Assembly (NCBI GenBank): GCA_946482495.1
Contig: CAMLRV010000004.1
Span: forward strand, 1 to 31,079
Length of the DNA stretch: 31,079 nucleotides
Reading direction: 5' to 3'
From: an uncultured Flavobacteriia bacterium
GTDB lineage: Bacteria > Bacteroidota > Bacteroidia > Flavobacteriales > Flavobacteriaceae
How positions within the stretch are numbered: position 1 is the first letter of the stretch; every line of letters begins with the position of its first letter. A program made the position numbers and the translations under genes. Positions 1 through 6,703 of the stretch are shown here, one piece after another. The notes below the pieces were generated by a model. The model ran no database searches. It was not told the DNA's origin and worked only from the letters and a program-made list of their open reading frames with translations.

Positions 1-357
1 GATCGCAAAAAAACCAGGATAAGCAATTAAAACTTCTTCTTTCGATTTTGCTGCTGGATCAAAATTTATGATGGTTTCCAAATCGTTAATGAGAACAAAA
101 TGAATTCGTTCGATACTATCAAAAAAATGATTTGAATTCACAATAATTTGATTGGTATCTTCAGTCACTTTCGCTAAAACATCTTGAAGTTTTAACTGCA
201 ACAACTTTTCCTTATTTTGAAAAAATCGGTAATTATTATACTCTTGATTGATATCGAATAACCAATTAATAAGTTCATCCACCCAAATTTCAACCTGATT
301 TTTGTTAATTGGACTTTTGGTTCGATCTTGATTTCGGATGTAAATAGAATAAGACAT
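1..357 (-). CDS. Serine O-acetyltransferase, EpsC-like, 3' end outside window
   Basis: The first 119 codons of a minus-strand gene read open to the window edge. The protein starts MSYSIYIRNQD, has an alpha-helical N-terminal half, and reaches DPAAKSKEEVLIAYPGFFAI at about residues 100-119. That segment matches the entry to the catalytic domain of EpsC-type serine acetyltransferases, where 'DPAA..EV...YPG..AI' precedes the left-handed beta-helix. The enzyme makes O-acetylserine, the carbon acceptor for sulfide in cysteine synthesis. Its ATG lies one base after the cysN stop, so it is the last visible gene of the cysH-cysD-cysN operon, and this context fits the assignment. The hexapeptide-repeat domain is not in the window, so the call rests on the N-terminal motif and gene order. 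Confidence 0.82.
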   Translation of the reverse strand, partial: MSYSIYIRNQDRTKSPINKNQVEIWVDELINWLFDINQEYNNYRFFQNKEKLLQLKLQDVLAKVTEDTNQIIVNSNHFFDSIERIHFVLINDLETIINFDPAAKSKEEVLIAYPGFFAI

Positions 358-358
358 A

Positions 359-1591
359 TTACAAAAACATTAAGGCCGCAACCGTGTTATTACTCGTTTC
401 ATCAATTAAAATTGCATTTCCAGATTTCGGATTTTTATCGAAAGTATCATAAAACAAAGGCTGATTGGTTCGTAAGCAAATTTGAGCGATGTCATTTAGC
501 TTTATATCCGTTTCGTTTGTGAATTCCCAATTATTAACATTCCATTTCTGATTGACTTCTTGAACTTTCACGCGAACATTTTTAAATCGGTGTTGTAATA
601 AATACGTTTTTCCAACTTGCAATGGCGTGTTATCTAACCAAGAAATCCAAGAGCTTATTTGAGTTGATTCTGTAGGTAATTGATGATATAATACGACAGT
701 ATCACCGCGACTAATATCAATGTTATTTTCAAAATGCAACACTACATTTTCACCCGCTTTTGCCACTTGAATGCTTTCTAAATTTTTCTCAATTTTTACA
801 ATTTTAGAAGCAATATTTACTGGTAAAATAATTACCGTATCGCCAACTTTATAACTCCCACTTAAAACCATACCTGCATAACCACGATAATCGTGATTTT
901 TTTCATCTTTTGGACGAATGACCCATTGTACTTGAAAACGAGGTTCTAAATTTTCATTTGTTTCTAAATCGATACTTTCTAACGTTTCCAATAAAAGTTT
1001 TCCTTGATACCAAGGCGTGTTTTCCGATTTCGAAACAATATTATCGCCCACCAAAGCACTGACGGGAATGTAATGTACTTCGTTGAAATTCAATTCTGTT
1101 TTAATGCTTTCAAAATCGGATTGAATTTGATTAAAAACGCTTTCTGAATAATTCAACAAATCAATTTTATTGATAGCGATAATGGCTTTTTTAATTCCCA
1201 TTAACGAACCGATACTCGCATGACGTTTGGTTTGTTCTGTAATCCCTTTTCGAGCATCGACTAGAATAATAATCAAATCGGAATTAGAAGCGCCGGTTAT
1301 CATATTTCTGGTGTATTGTTCGTGACCAGGTGCATCTGCGATGATAAATTTTCTTTTCTTAGTCGAAAAATATTTATAGGCCACATCAATCGTAATTCCT
1401 TGTTCGCGTTCAGCTCGGAGTCCGTCCGTGATTAATGACAAATCGATATCAACACCTTCTTGTTTCGTTTGTTTTTGCAACACACCTAATTGGTCGGTGT
1501 GAATACTATCAGAATCATATAAAAGTCGCCCAATTAAAGTACTTTTACCGTCATCTACATTTCCTGCTGTTATGAATTTTAATGTGTTCAT
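359..1591 (-). CDS. cysN: Sulfate adenylyltransferase subunit 1 (GTPase)
   Basis: GTPase subunit of ATP sulfurylase. It couples GTP hydrolysis to formation of adenosine 5'-phosphosulfate (APS) from ATP and sulfate, together with CysD. The translation-factor G motifs are all visible: P-loop GNVDDGKS at residues 10-17, the switch region EREQGITID around 61-69, DAPGH at 86-90 and NKID at 141-144, followed by EF-Tu-like beta-barrel domains. At 410 residues it is shorter than the E. coli protein (about 475). There is no APS kinase fusion, which agrees with the downstream use of APS itself by the APS-reductase-type CysH. It is co-directional with cysD, from which it is separated by a 156-bp repeat-filled gap. 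Confidence 0.95.
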   Translation of the reverse strand: MNTLKFITAGNVDDGKSTLIGRLLYDSDSIHTDQLGVLQKQTKQEGVDIDLSLITDGLRAEREQGITIDVAYKYFSTKKRKFIIADAPGHEQYTRNMITGASNSDLIIILVDARKGITEQTKRHASIGSLMGIKKAIIAINKIDLLNYSESVFNQIQSDFESIKTELNFNEVHYIPVSALVGDNIVSKSENTPWYQGKLLLETLESIDLETNENLEPRFQVQWVIRPKDEKNHDYRGYAGMVLSGSYKVGDTVIILPVNIASKIVKIEKNLESIQVAKAGENVVLHFENNIDISRGDTVVLYHQLPTESTQISSWISWLDNTPLQVGKTYLLQHRFKNVRVKVQEVNQKWNVNNWEFTNETDIKLNDIAQICLRTNQPLFYDTFDKNPKSGNAILIDETSNNTVAALMFL

Positions 1592-1630
1592 TTTCTTTTG
1601 TTTCTTTTGTTTCAGGTTTCAGGTTATTTT

Positions 1631-1676
1631 TGTTTAATTCCGCTGCGCTCCATTCTGTTCGGCTACACCTCGGGTC
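1631..1676 (+). repeat. Dispersed repeat family 1, copy A
   Basis: A 46-bp GC-richer segment in the cysD-cysN gap beginning TGTTTAATTCCGCTGCGCTC. It is repeated at 20048-20093 in the same orientation with only a few substitutions (TTCC/TTTC, CTG/CAG, ACACC/ACGCC, CGGG/CGAG). It is non-coding here and sits between transcribed genes of one operon. It looks like a REP-type intergenic element, but its boundaries and mobility are not known from this window. Confidence 0.7.
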
Positions 1677-1751
1677 AAGTTTCAGGTTTCAGGTTTCAAG
1701 TTTAAAATCTAGATTTTTCTTCCAGCTTCCATCTTCTAGCTTCCAACTTAA
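1675..1751 (+). repeat. Degenerate 7-bp periodic tract after cysD
   Basis: Eleven consecutive heptamers can be laid out without gaps: TCAAGTT, TCAGGTT, TCAGGTT, TCAAGTT, TAAAATC, TAGATTT, TTCTTCC, AGCTTCC, ATCTTCT, AGCTTCC, AACTTAA. The last unit contains the cysD stop codon (1748-1750). Related TTTCAGG units occur again at about 1612-1626. The period is clear by eye; the function is unknown. Confidence 0.75.
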
Positions 1752-2653
1752 AAGTATCCTTGTTTTTTTCGGTCTTCCATGGCGGCTTCCGATAGTTGAT
1801 CGTCTAGTCGAGTTTGTCCGCGTTCGCTCACTCGAGTTTGAATGATATCGTCAATAATATCTTGAATGGTTGCAGCTTGAGATGGCACTGCGGCAGTACA
1901 TGTCATATCTCCAACCGTTCTATATCGTACTTTTTCAATCACAACCTCATCATTTTCTAAAGGTTGAATGAATTTGGACGTTGCCACCAATTTATCTTGG
2001 TGGATGATACATTCTCGTTCGTGTCCGAAGTACAAACTTGGTAATTCGATGTTGTATTTTTGTATGTAATTCCACACATCTAATTCAGTCCAATTGCTTA
2101 TCGGAAAAACACGAACATTATGCCCTTTTTTCACTTTCCCATTTAAAATATCCCATAATTCTGGGCGTTGTAATTTCGGATCCCATTGTCCGAAATCGTC
2201 TCGAACCGAAAAAATTCGTTCTTTTGCTCTTGCTTTTTCTTCATCGCGTCTGGCACCACCTATGCAAGCATCAAATTCATTTTCTTCAATTACATCTAAA
2301 AGCGCATAAGTTTGTAAAGCATTTCTGGAAGGAAAACGACCAGCAGTTTCTTTCAGATTGTACTTTTTGATACTATCTTCTACTGAAGCCACAATTAGTT
2401 TTTCGCCAATTTGATTTACTAGATAATCTCTAAATTCGATGGCTTCAGGGAAATTATGACCTGTATCGATATGTACCAATGGAAAAGGAAATTTCCCAGG
2501 TCGAAAAGCTTTCAACGCCAAATGCACTAACACAATGGAATCTTTTCCGCCAGAAAAAAGCAAGGCAGGTTTCTCAAATTGTGCAGCTGATTCACGAAGA
2601 ATATAAATCGCTTCGTTTTCTAATTGTTCTAAATAATTATGTTGTTGACTCAT
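1748..2653 (-). CDS. cysD: Sulfate adenylyltransferase subunit 2
   Basis: Catalytic subunit of ATP sulfurylase; it adenylylates sulfate to APS, releasing pyrophosphate. It has the PP-loop ATP-pyrophosphatase signature SGGKDS at residues 34-39, followed by the family-typical LVHIDTGHNFPEAIEFRD stretch and the conserved C-terminal RYRTVGDMTCTAAV region. At 301 residues it has the normal length for the family. It lies between cysH and cysN, all on the minus strand, in an arrangement common in Bacteroidota. Expression should be governed by the cysteine attenuators upstream of cysH, since no TAnnTTTG promoter is obvious in the short cysH-cysD gap. Confidence 0.96.
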   Translation of the reverse strand: MSQQHNYLEQLENEAIYILRESAAQFEKPALLFSGGKDSIVLVHLALKAFRPGKFPFPLVHIDTGHNFPEAIEFRDYLVNQIGEKLIVASVEDSIKKYNLKETAGRFPSRNALQTYALLDVIEENEFDACIGGARRDEEKARAKERIFSVRDDFGQWDPKLQRPELWDILNGKVKKGHNVRVFPISNWTELDVWNYIQKYNIELPSLYFGHERECIIHQDKLVATSKFIQPLENDEVVIEKVRYRTVGDMTCTAAVPSQAATIQDIIDDIIQTRVSERGQTRLDDQLSEAAMEDRKKQGYF

Positions 2654-2655
2654 GT

Positions 2656-2700
2656 GTTTTTTGTTTCAAGTTATTTTTGTTTCAAGTTTCAGGTTTATTG
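2656..2700 (+). repeat. 7-bp periodic tract between cysH and cysD
   Basis: The gap holds heptamer units TTTCAAG, TTTCAGG and TTTATTG in register (2680-2700), preceded by another TTTCAAG. The last unit contains the cysH stop codon (2695-2697). It uses the same TTTCARG heptamer family as the tract after cysD. Confidence 0.6.
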
Positions 2701-3390
2701 ATGTAATCCACATTCTTTTTTGGATTGGTCTTCCCACCACCAGCGACCGGCGCGGAAATCGTCACCCGGATTTATCGCTCTTGTACATGGTGCACATCCG
2801 ATGCTAACAAATCCTTTATCGTGTAAAGTGTTATATGGAACTGCGTTTTGTTTTAAATATTCCACTACTTCATCAGTTGACCAGTTTACTAATGGATTAA
2901 ATTTGTAGAGTTGTTTTTCTTCGTCCCATTCGATTTCTTTTAACCCATTTCTATTGTCCGATTGTTCTGCCCGTAAACCTGTAATCCAAATTGTTGCTCC
3001 AACTAATGCACGGTTTAATGGTTCTACTTTCCTTATGAAACAGCATTCTTTCCTTAATTCGATGGAATTGTAAAAAGGATTAATCCCGTTTTCATTTATA
3101 AAATTTTCAATAGCATTTGTATTCGGATAATAGGCTTTAATTTTGGCATTGTATTGCAATTGCGTTTTGTCCCAAACTGAATACGTTTCTGAAAAAAGTC
3201 GACCCGTATCCAAAGTAAAAACCTCAATATTTTTAATGTTTTGAGAAAAAATAGCGTGAGAAATCACTTGATCTTCGATTCCGAAACTGGTAGAAAAAAC
3301 TATTTTACCATCAAAAGCCTCGGCTATTTGTTTTAGTTTTTCTTCCAAGTTTTTACTTTCAGAGATTATTTTTAATAAGATATTTTTCAT
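2695..3390 (-). CDS. cysH: Adenylylsulfate (APS) reductase, assimilatory
   Basis: Thioredoxin-dependent reduction of activated sulfate to sulfite. The PP-loop-like STSFGIEDQ lies at residues 33-41. A cysteine pair at C116-C117 (KECCFIRK) and CAPC at 199-202 supply the four ligands of the [4Fe-4S] cluster that distinguishes APS reductases from the cluster-free PAPS reductases of enteric bacteria. The catalytic cysteine is C227 in the C-terminal KECGLH motif. Length (231 residues) is normal. It is the first structural gene of the cys operon; its ATG is only 15 bases beyond the T-tract of an intrinsic terminator, so transcription must pass an attenuator to reach it. PAPS specificity is unlikely given the four cluster cysteines. 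Confidence 0.95.
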   Translation of the reverse strand: MKNILLKIISESKNLEEKLKQIAEAFDGKIVFSTSFGIEDQVISHAIFSQNIKNIEVFTLDTGRLFSETYSVWDKTQLQYNAKIKAYYPNTNAIENFINENGINPFYNSIELRKECCFIRKVEPLNRALVGATIWITGLRAEQSDNRNGLKEIEWDEEKQLYKFNPLVNWSTDEVVEYLKQNAVPYNTLHDKGFVSIGCAPCTRAINPGDDFRAGRWWWEDQSKKECGLHQ

Positions 3391-3404
3391 TCTAATTTTG
3401 GTTT

Positions 3405-3434
3405 AAAAAAAAGCTCCTTCAGATTGAAGGAGCT
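3405..3434 (-). terminator. Attenuator terminator directly before cysH
   Basis: On the minus strand a perfect 9-bp stem (AGCTCCTTC paired with GAAGGAGCT, 5-nt loop) is followed by eight Ts ending 15 bases before the cysH ATG. It follows leader ORF 3545-3471. The 3' end of that ORF carries AAGGAGC (plus-strand 3476-3482), which can pair with GCTCCTT of the terminator 5' arm over 7 bp. The two folds are mutually exclusive, as expected of terminator and antiterminator in ribosome-mediated attenuation. The structures are visible in the sequence; the regulation is inferred. Confidence 0.85.
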
Positions 3435-3470
3435 CTTAGCATTGTGTTGATTATATATACAAATACAGTG

Positions 3471-3545
3471 TTACGGCTCCTTTTTGAGTAAGCACGCACA
3501 ACAAACTAAAGTTGAAACTGTATATTTTAAAGATTTTGTAGTCAT
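3471..3545 (-). CDS. Cys-rich leader peptide, cysH-proximal
   Basis: A 24-codon ORF beginning MTTKSLKYTV and containing VCCACLL at residues 14-20, that is, Cys codons 15, 16 and 18, then KKEP and a stop. Three cysteines within four codons in a tiny ORF immediately ahead of cysteine-synthesis genes is the hallmark of an amino-acid-sensing leader. The segment able to pair with the terminator lies 10-16 nt downstream of the last Cys codon, inside the ORF. A ribosome stalled at Cys codons would leave it free, whereas one that finishes the ORF would mask it. No separate promoter is visible, so it is reached only by read-through of the upstream attenuator. Confidence 0.8.
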   Translation of the reverse strand: MTTKSLKYTVSTLVCCACLLKKEP

Positions 3546-3574
3546 TTTATTTTTTTAATTTTTAAGTTTTGGAT

Positions 3575-3605
3575 AAAAAAAAAGCCTCTGCAAATACAGA
3601 GGCTT
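3575..3605 (-). terminator. Attenuator terminator, promoter-proximal in cys leader
   Basis: On the minus strand, AAGCCTCTG pairs perfectly with CAGAGGCTT (9 bp, loop TATTTG), followed by a run of nine Ts. It comes after leader ORF 3697-3629. The ORF contains ACAGAG (plus-strand 3644-3649), complementary to CTCTGT of the terminator 5' arm. An inner CTATT/AATAG pairing between the two segments would extend the antiterminator. It is one of two consecutive attenuators in the same transcript. Confidence 0.85.
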
Positions 3606-3628
3606 AAGGCTATTTTTAGAATTTAAAA

Positions 3629-3697
3629 TTAGGCAATAGTCGTCTCTGTGGAAATTTTCCCCATACAACAACACATATTGCTAACTGTAAATATCAT
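3629..3697 (-). CDS. Cys/Met leader peptide, promoter-proximal
   Basis: A 22-codon ORF starting MIFTVSN and continuing MCCCM at residues 8-12, then GKISTETTIA. Three consecutive TGT codons are flanked by two ATG codons, so both charged Cys-tRNA and Met-tRNA could be sensed. Its start is 23 bases past a strong Bacteroidota -7 element. Directly after the last Met codon comes the 11-bp near-palindrome GGAAAATTTCC, abutting the antiterminator segment ACAGAG. This 3' part is nearly identical to that of the methionine-operon leader at 6652-6578, which marks the two as paralogues. Confidence 0.82.
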   Translation of the reverse strand: MIFTVSNMCCCMGKISTETTIA

Positions 3698-3720
3698 TTT
3701 CGTTTCTTTTAATTATGTGG

Positions 3721-3751
3721 CAAAGATAGATAAATTTTCTATTTAACCAAA
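3721..3751 (-). promoter_or_regulatory. Promoter of the cys operon
   Basis: On the minus strand TATCTTTG (3728-3721) fits the Bacteroidota -7 consensus TAnnTTTG. TTTG (3751-3748) fits the -33 element, with a 19-bp spacer. Transcription would start about 5-6 bases further on, giving a roughly 17-base untranslated lead to the first leader peptide. Confidence 0.8.
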
Positions 3752-3771
3752 TTTTGTAGATTAATTTTCTA
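3727..3771. promoter_or_regulatory. Paired TAGA-N7-TCTA boxes at the cys promoter
   Basis: Two 15-bp near-palindromes, TAGATAAATTTTCTA (3727-3741) and TAGATTAATTTTCTA (3757-3771), differ at one base and start exactly 30 bp apart. The first overlaps the last two bases of the -7 element. The same arrangement occurs at the methionine promoter. This looks like a dimeric regulator site, probably a repressor given the -7 overlap; the protein is unknown. The rest of the interval up to 3848 is very AT-rich and includes one near-match (3829-3843). Confidence 0.55.
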
Positions 3772-3848
3772 ATTTTTATTATTTTATATCTTTAAATTAG
3801 ATTAATATTTTTATTTTAAACTATTTATTAGATAATTTTTCTTTTCAA

Positions 3849-5339
3849 CTATTCGAAAACCAATTTAAAAGCATTTATAATTTCTTCAATTGGCTCTAAT
3901 CCAACAGAAACTCGCAACAAATTCGGACTAATTCCTAATTCCTTTAGTTTATTTAAACCACTTTCCGATTTTAAATAATCGTAATGCGCTAAATACACAT
4001 AAGGCATTGCGAGCGTAAATTCTGTCCCTAAACTCGGACCTTTAGCCAATTGCAATTTATCATAATAATGCGTAAAATTCTCTTCAAAAACCACTGATAA
4101 CAAACCAGGAACCAAATTATTCTTCTGGATTTTAGTAAAATTACTTACTGAATCTTGATGAAAAACAGATTTTATTTCAGCAATTTCAGGTCGAGTTTTC
4201 AAATAATCATAAAGCAAAATGGTGTTTTCAGAAATTCTGTTTACACGACTTTCGTAATCTAAAATTTCAAAACCTAATCTTTTAATTTCCCCTTCAAAAG
4301 GCGGAATTACGTTTTCAGAAACTAAAGAAATTAAAGATTTATCATTAACAATAATTGCACCGAAAAGTAAATCGGCATTCCCGCAAGCGAATTTAGTTAG
4401 ACTTTCCACTACCACGTCGCAATATGGTAAAACTTCAACACAATATGGCGTTGCTAACGTATTATCAACAAGCAGTTTAATTGAAAAACGCGAACATAAC
4501 TCGTATAATTTTGGCAAATCTACACATTCTAAAAGTGGATTACTGACAACTTCCGTTACAAGCACTGCTACTTTTTTATGATTTTTTTCTAACCATTTTT
4601 CAAGTTGAACTAAATCGAATACATTAATTTGAACATGAGAATTCTCCTTTCTTTCGATAATTTCCATTGTATCTACATACAACCAGCCCAATTGCACCAC
4701 TTCTGTTTTCCAAAATTGTTTTTGAACTGAAACCAACACTTCGGTTGCCGTATATAAAGCATTCATTCCACAATTAGACAAAACTATGTTCTTTATGGAT
4801 GTTCCGTATGCTTCACTTAACGTATTTTTTATAGCGGAAATCGCTTTTTTCTCTTTTTCAGTTTCTTCAACAAATACAGTATCAATTAAATTATATTTAT
4901 ACAAGGTTTCTTCCGCTTTTCTAGAACTGATAATTAAACCTGCATTTCGAATAAAATCGGCATATTTTTTTAAATTTTTATCATTGGAATTAACAATTAA
5001 AAACACATTTTTATATTTTTCTTCGATACTTTCAAAAGTAACATTGAATGTTTTTTCAATTATAATTTTAGCATGAATTGAAGTAATTGGAATCAGTTTT
5101 TCATTATCTGAAATTTGATACTTTTCTTTGATAAATTGCGTTAATTGTTTGACAAACGGATTGGTAAAAAAACGCGGGTAACCCGATTTCATTTTATTAA
5201 CAACTACTGATTTCCCTTCTTCATACCCAACAACATCTTGAATTCTTGGCAAACTCACCGAAACCGCATGCGGATTATCGATAGGAAGCGTTTCACCACA
5301 TGGAATTTCGCAAAAATAATCGTTTAATACTATACACAT
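3849..5339 (-). CDS. Fungal-type cystathionine gamma-synthase (PLP)
   Basis: A 496-residue trans-sulfuration-family enzyme with a long N-terminal extension. The N-terminus HAVSVSLPR...GYEEG...GYPRFF (residues 24-58) and the C-terminal KGPSLGTEFTLAMPY (433-447) match, from memory, the yeast Str2 / Neurospora met-7 type cystathionine gamma-synthase rather than bacterial MetB (about 380-390 residues). The PLP lysine is K316 in SLTKFACG; the VDNTLATP cofactor segment is at 291-298. It should condense an activated homoserine with cysteine to give cystathionine. The start overlaps the preceding gene by 10 bases, implying translational coupling. The extension, roughly residues 1-185, diverges from bacterial homologues. 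The exact substrate is not decided by sequence. Confidence 0.8.
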   Translation of the reverse strand: MCIVLNDYFCEIPCGETLPIDNPHAVSVSLPRIQDVVGYEEGKSVVVNKMKSGYPRFFTNPFVKQLTQFIKEKYQISDNEKLIPITSIHAKIIIEKTFNVTFESIEEKYKNVFLIVNSNDKNLKKYADFIRNAGLIISSRKAEETLYKYNLIDTVFVEETEKEKKAISAIKNTLSEAYGTSIKNIVLSNCGMNALYTATEVLVSVQKQFWKTEVVQLGWLYVDTMEIIERKENSHVQINVFDLVQLEKWLEKNHKKVAVLVTEVVSNPLLECVDLPKLYELCSRFSIKLLVDNTLATPYCVEVLPYCDVVVESLTKFACGNADLLFGAIIVNDKSLISLVSENVIPPFEGEIKRLGFEILDYESRVNRISENTILLYDYLKTRPEIAEIKSVFHQDSVSNFTKIQKNNLVPGLLSVVFEENFTHYYDKLQLAKGPSLGTEFTLAMPYVYLAHYDYLKSESGLNKLKELGISPNLLRVSVGLEPIEEIINAFKLVFE

Positions 5340-6499
5340 TTTGTTGTTTCTATTTTTAAAGCCTGTTGAATATCAGCAATTAAATCGTTGGTATTTTCCA
5401 ATCCGACCGAAATTCTAACAGTAGCGTGTGTTAAACCAATCTTTTTTAAATCTTCTTCTGAATATGTGGCGTGACTCATTTTTGATGGAATTTCCAATCG
5501 TGAATCGGATGTTCCAAAAGATACTTTTTCGCCAAATAATTTGGTTTCGCGAATTAATTGTTCTGCTTTTTCTGGAGATTTTAATGTTATTGTTAAAACA
5601 GAAGGAATAATTTCCATCTGACTTTTTGCTAATTCATATTGAGGATGCGAGGGCAAACCAGGAAATTTCACTTCCAAAATATCGTCTAAAGAATTTAAAA
5701 ATTCTGAAAGTCGAATCGCACTTTGCTCTTGTGTTTTCATTCTGTATACCAAAGTTGGTAAACCTAGCGACACAAGAAAAACATCAAACGGACTTTGTGC
5801 TCTTCCGTTGGCATTGGAGAAATAATTCAATCGTTCTGCCCAATGTTCAGATTTTGCAACAATTGCACCAGCAACAACACTTCCATGACCAGAAATAAAT
5901 TTGGTAGCAGAAAAAAGTGAAAAATCCGCTCCTAAATCTAAAGGTTTTTGCGAGGCAAATGTTGCCATGCTATTATCTACAGCAAAAAGCGTGTTGTATT
6001 TTTTACTTAATTCAGCAACTGCTTTTAAATCGACAATTTTCAAACTTGGATTCGTTGGCGATTCACATAAAATCAATTTAATTTTGTTTTGTTGCAACAC
6101 ATTTTCCACTTCATATAAATTAGTAAAATCTGCATAACACGTTTTAACCTCGTATTTTTCTAATAAAATATTCAATAATCTGTAGGTTCCTCCATAACAA
6201 TCTCTTTCTACCAAAATAGTATCACTAGATTTTAGAACCGCATCAAACAATAAAGCCAAAGCAGAAACACCTGTGTTGGTACAAACACAACCCACACCGT
6301 TTTCCGCAATGGCAAAAATATCTTCTAAAGCATTTCGAGTTGGATTATCAGTTCTCGAATAATCGTAATTTTTATTATTTGGAAATTGACGTTTTTGATC
6401 GAATGTTGCGGTATTATAAATTGGCAAATGCGTGGCACCATAAGAATCCACCAAATTGGAATGTTGCGATATATTAGCTAATAAAGTTTCAAGTTGCAT
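5330..6499 (-). CDS. Trans-sulfuration PLP enzyme (MetB/MetC family)
   Basis: A 389-residue Cys/Met-metabolism PLP enzyme of ordinary bacterial length. Visible marks are YSRTDNPTRNALE (residues 47-59, phosphate-binding tetramer contact), ESPTNPSLKIVD (146-157), VDNSMATFASQKPLDLGAD (174-192) and the PLP lysine K200 in SATKFISGHG. The family includes cystathionine gamma-synthase, cystathionine beta-lyase and O-acylhomoserine sulfhydrylase, which cannot be told apart reliably by eye. Because the next gene is a cystathionine gamma-synthase type, this one could supply the beta-lyase step to homocysteine, but it may also be a second synthase. It is the first gene after the Met-rich leader and its attenuator, so methionine supply probably controls it. 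Confidence 0.88.
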   Translation of the reverse strand: MQLETLLANISQHSNLVDSYGATHLPIYNTATFDQKRQFPNNKNYDYSRTDNPTRNALEDIFAIAENGVGCVCTNTGVSALALLFDAVLKSSDTILVERDCYGGTYRLLNILLEKYEVKTCYADFTNLYEVENVLQQNKIKLILCESPTNPSLKIVDLKAVAELSKKYNTLFAVDNSMATFASQKPLDLGADFSLFSATKFISGHGSVVAGAIVAKSEHWAERLNYFSNANGRAQSPFDVFLVSLGLPTLVYRMKTQEQSAIRLSEFLNSLDDILEVKFPGLPSHPQYELAKSQMEIIPSVLTITLKSPEKAEQLIRETKLFGEKVSFGTSDSRLEIPSKMSHATYSEEDLKKIGLTHATVRISVGLENTNDLIADIQQALKIETTKCV

Positions 6500-6523
6500 G
6501 TTATAATTGTTTTAAGTTTAGAC

Positions 6524-6554
6524 AAAAAAAAACCTCTACAAAAAAAGCAGAGGT
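6524..6554 (-). terminator. Attenuator terminator before the methionine operon
   Basis: On the minus strand ACCTCTGC pairs with GTAGAGGT (8 bp including one G-U), with a T7 loop and then a run of nine Ts. It precedes the trans-sulfuration gene start by 25 bases and follows leader ORF 6652-6578. GCAGAG inside that ORF (plus-strand 6593-6598) is complementary to CTCTGC of the 5' arm. A second pairing, TCTATTT with AAATAGA, lies just inside it, so a two-helix antiterminator of 6+7 bp can form. Confidence 0.85.
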
Positions 6555-6577
6555 CTATTTATATGATTAATTTAGAT

Positions 6578-6652
6578 TTAACAAATAGAGTACTCTGCGG
6601 AAAATTTCCACATCATCATTTGCATCATCATTTTATTATTCACAGTTTGCAT
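6578..6652 (-). CDS. Met-rich leader peptide of the methionine operon
   Basis: A 24-codon ORF starting MQTVNNK, then MMMQMMM at residues 8-14, then WKFSAEYSIC and a stop. Six Met codons in seven positions ahead of methionine-biosynthesis genes indicates sensing of charged Met-tRNA. The antiterminator segment lies 13-18 nt past the last ATG codon of the run, at the front edge of a ribosome stalled there. The 3' part (WKFSAE) aligns with GKISTE of the cysteine leader, including the 11-bp palindrome. ATG is 20 bases from a TAnnTTTG element. Function is inferred from layout; the reading frame and complementarity are read directly. Confidence 0.85.
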   Translation of the reverse strand: MQTVNNKMMMQMMMWKFSAEYSIC

Positions 6653-6672
6653 GTTGTTATTTTTTAACGAGG

Positions 6673-6703
6673 CAAAAATAGAATAATTTTCTAAATAAAT
6701 AAA
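6673..6703 (-). promoter_or_regulatory. Promoter of the methionine operon
   Basis: Minus-strand TATTTTTG (6680-6673) matches TAnnTTTG. At the expected 19-bp spacing the -33 element is TTTA (6703-6700), one base off TTTG. The sequence around the -7 element closely resembles that of the cys promoter, including TTTGCC. Confidence 0.65.

Noticed and set aside
328..522. Plus-strand open frame over the cysN-epsC junction
   Set aside because: Lies opposite two clearly recognised genes and shows no family resemblance; a shadow frame.
3829..3843. A third TAGA-N7-TCTA box upstream of the cys promoter
   Set aside because: Reads TAGATAATTTTTCTT with an imperfect second half, does not fit the 30-bp spacing, and the region is almost pure A/T.
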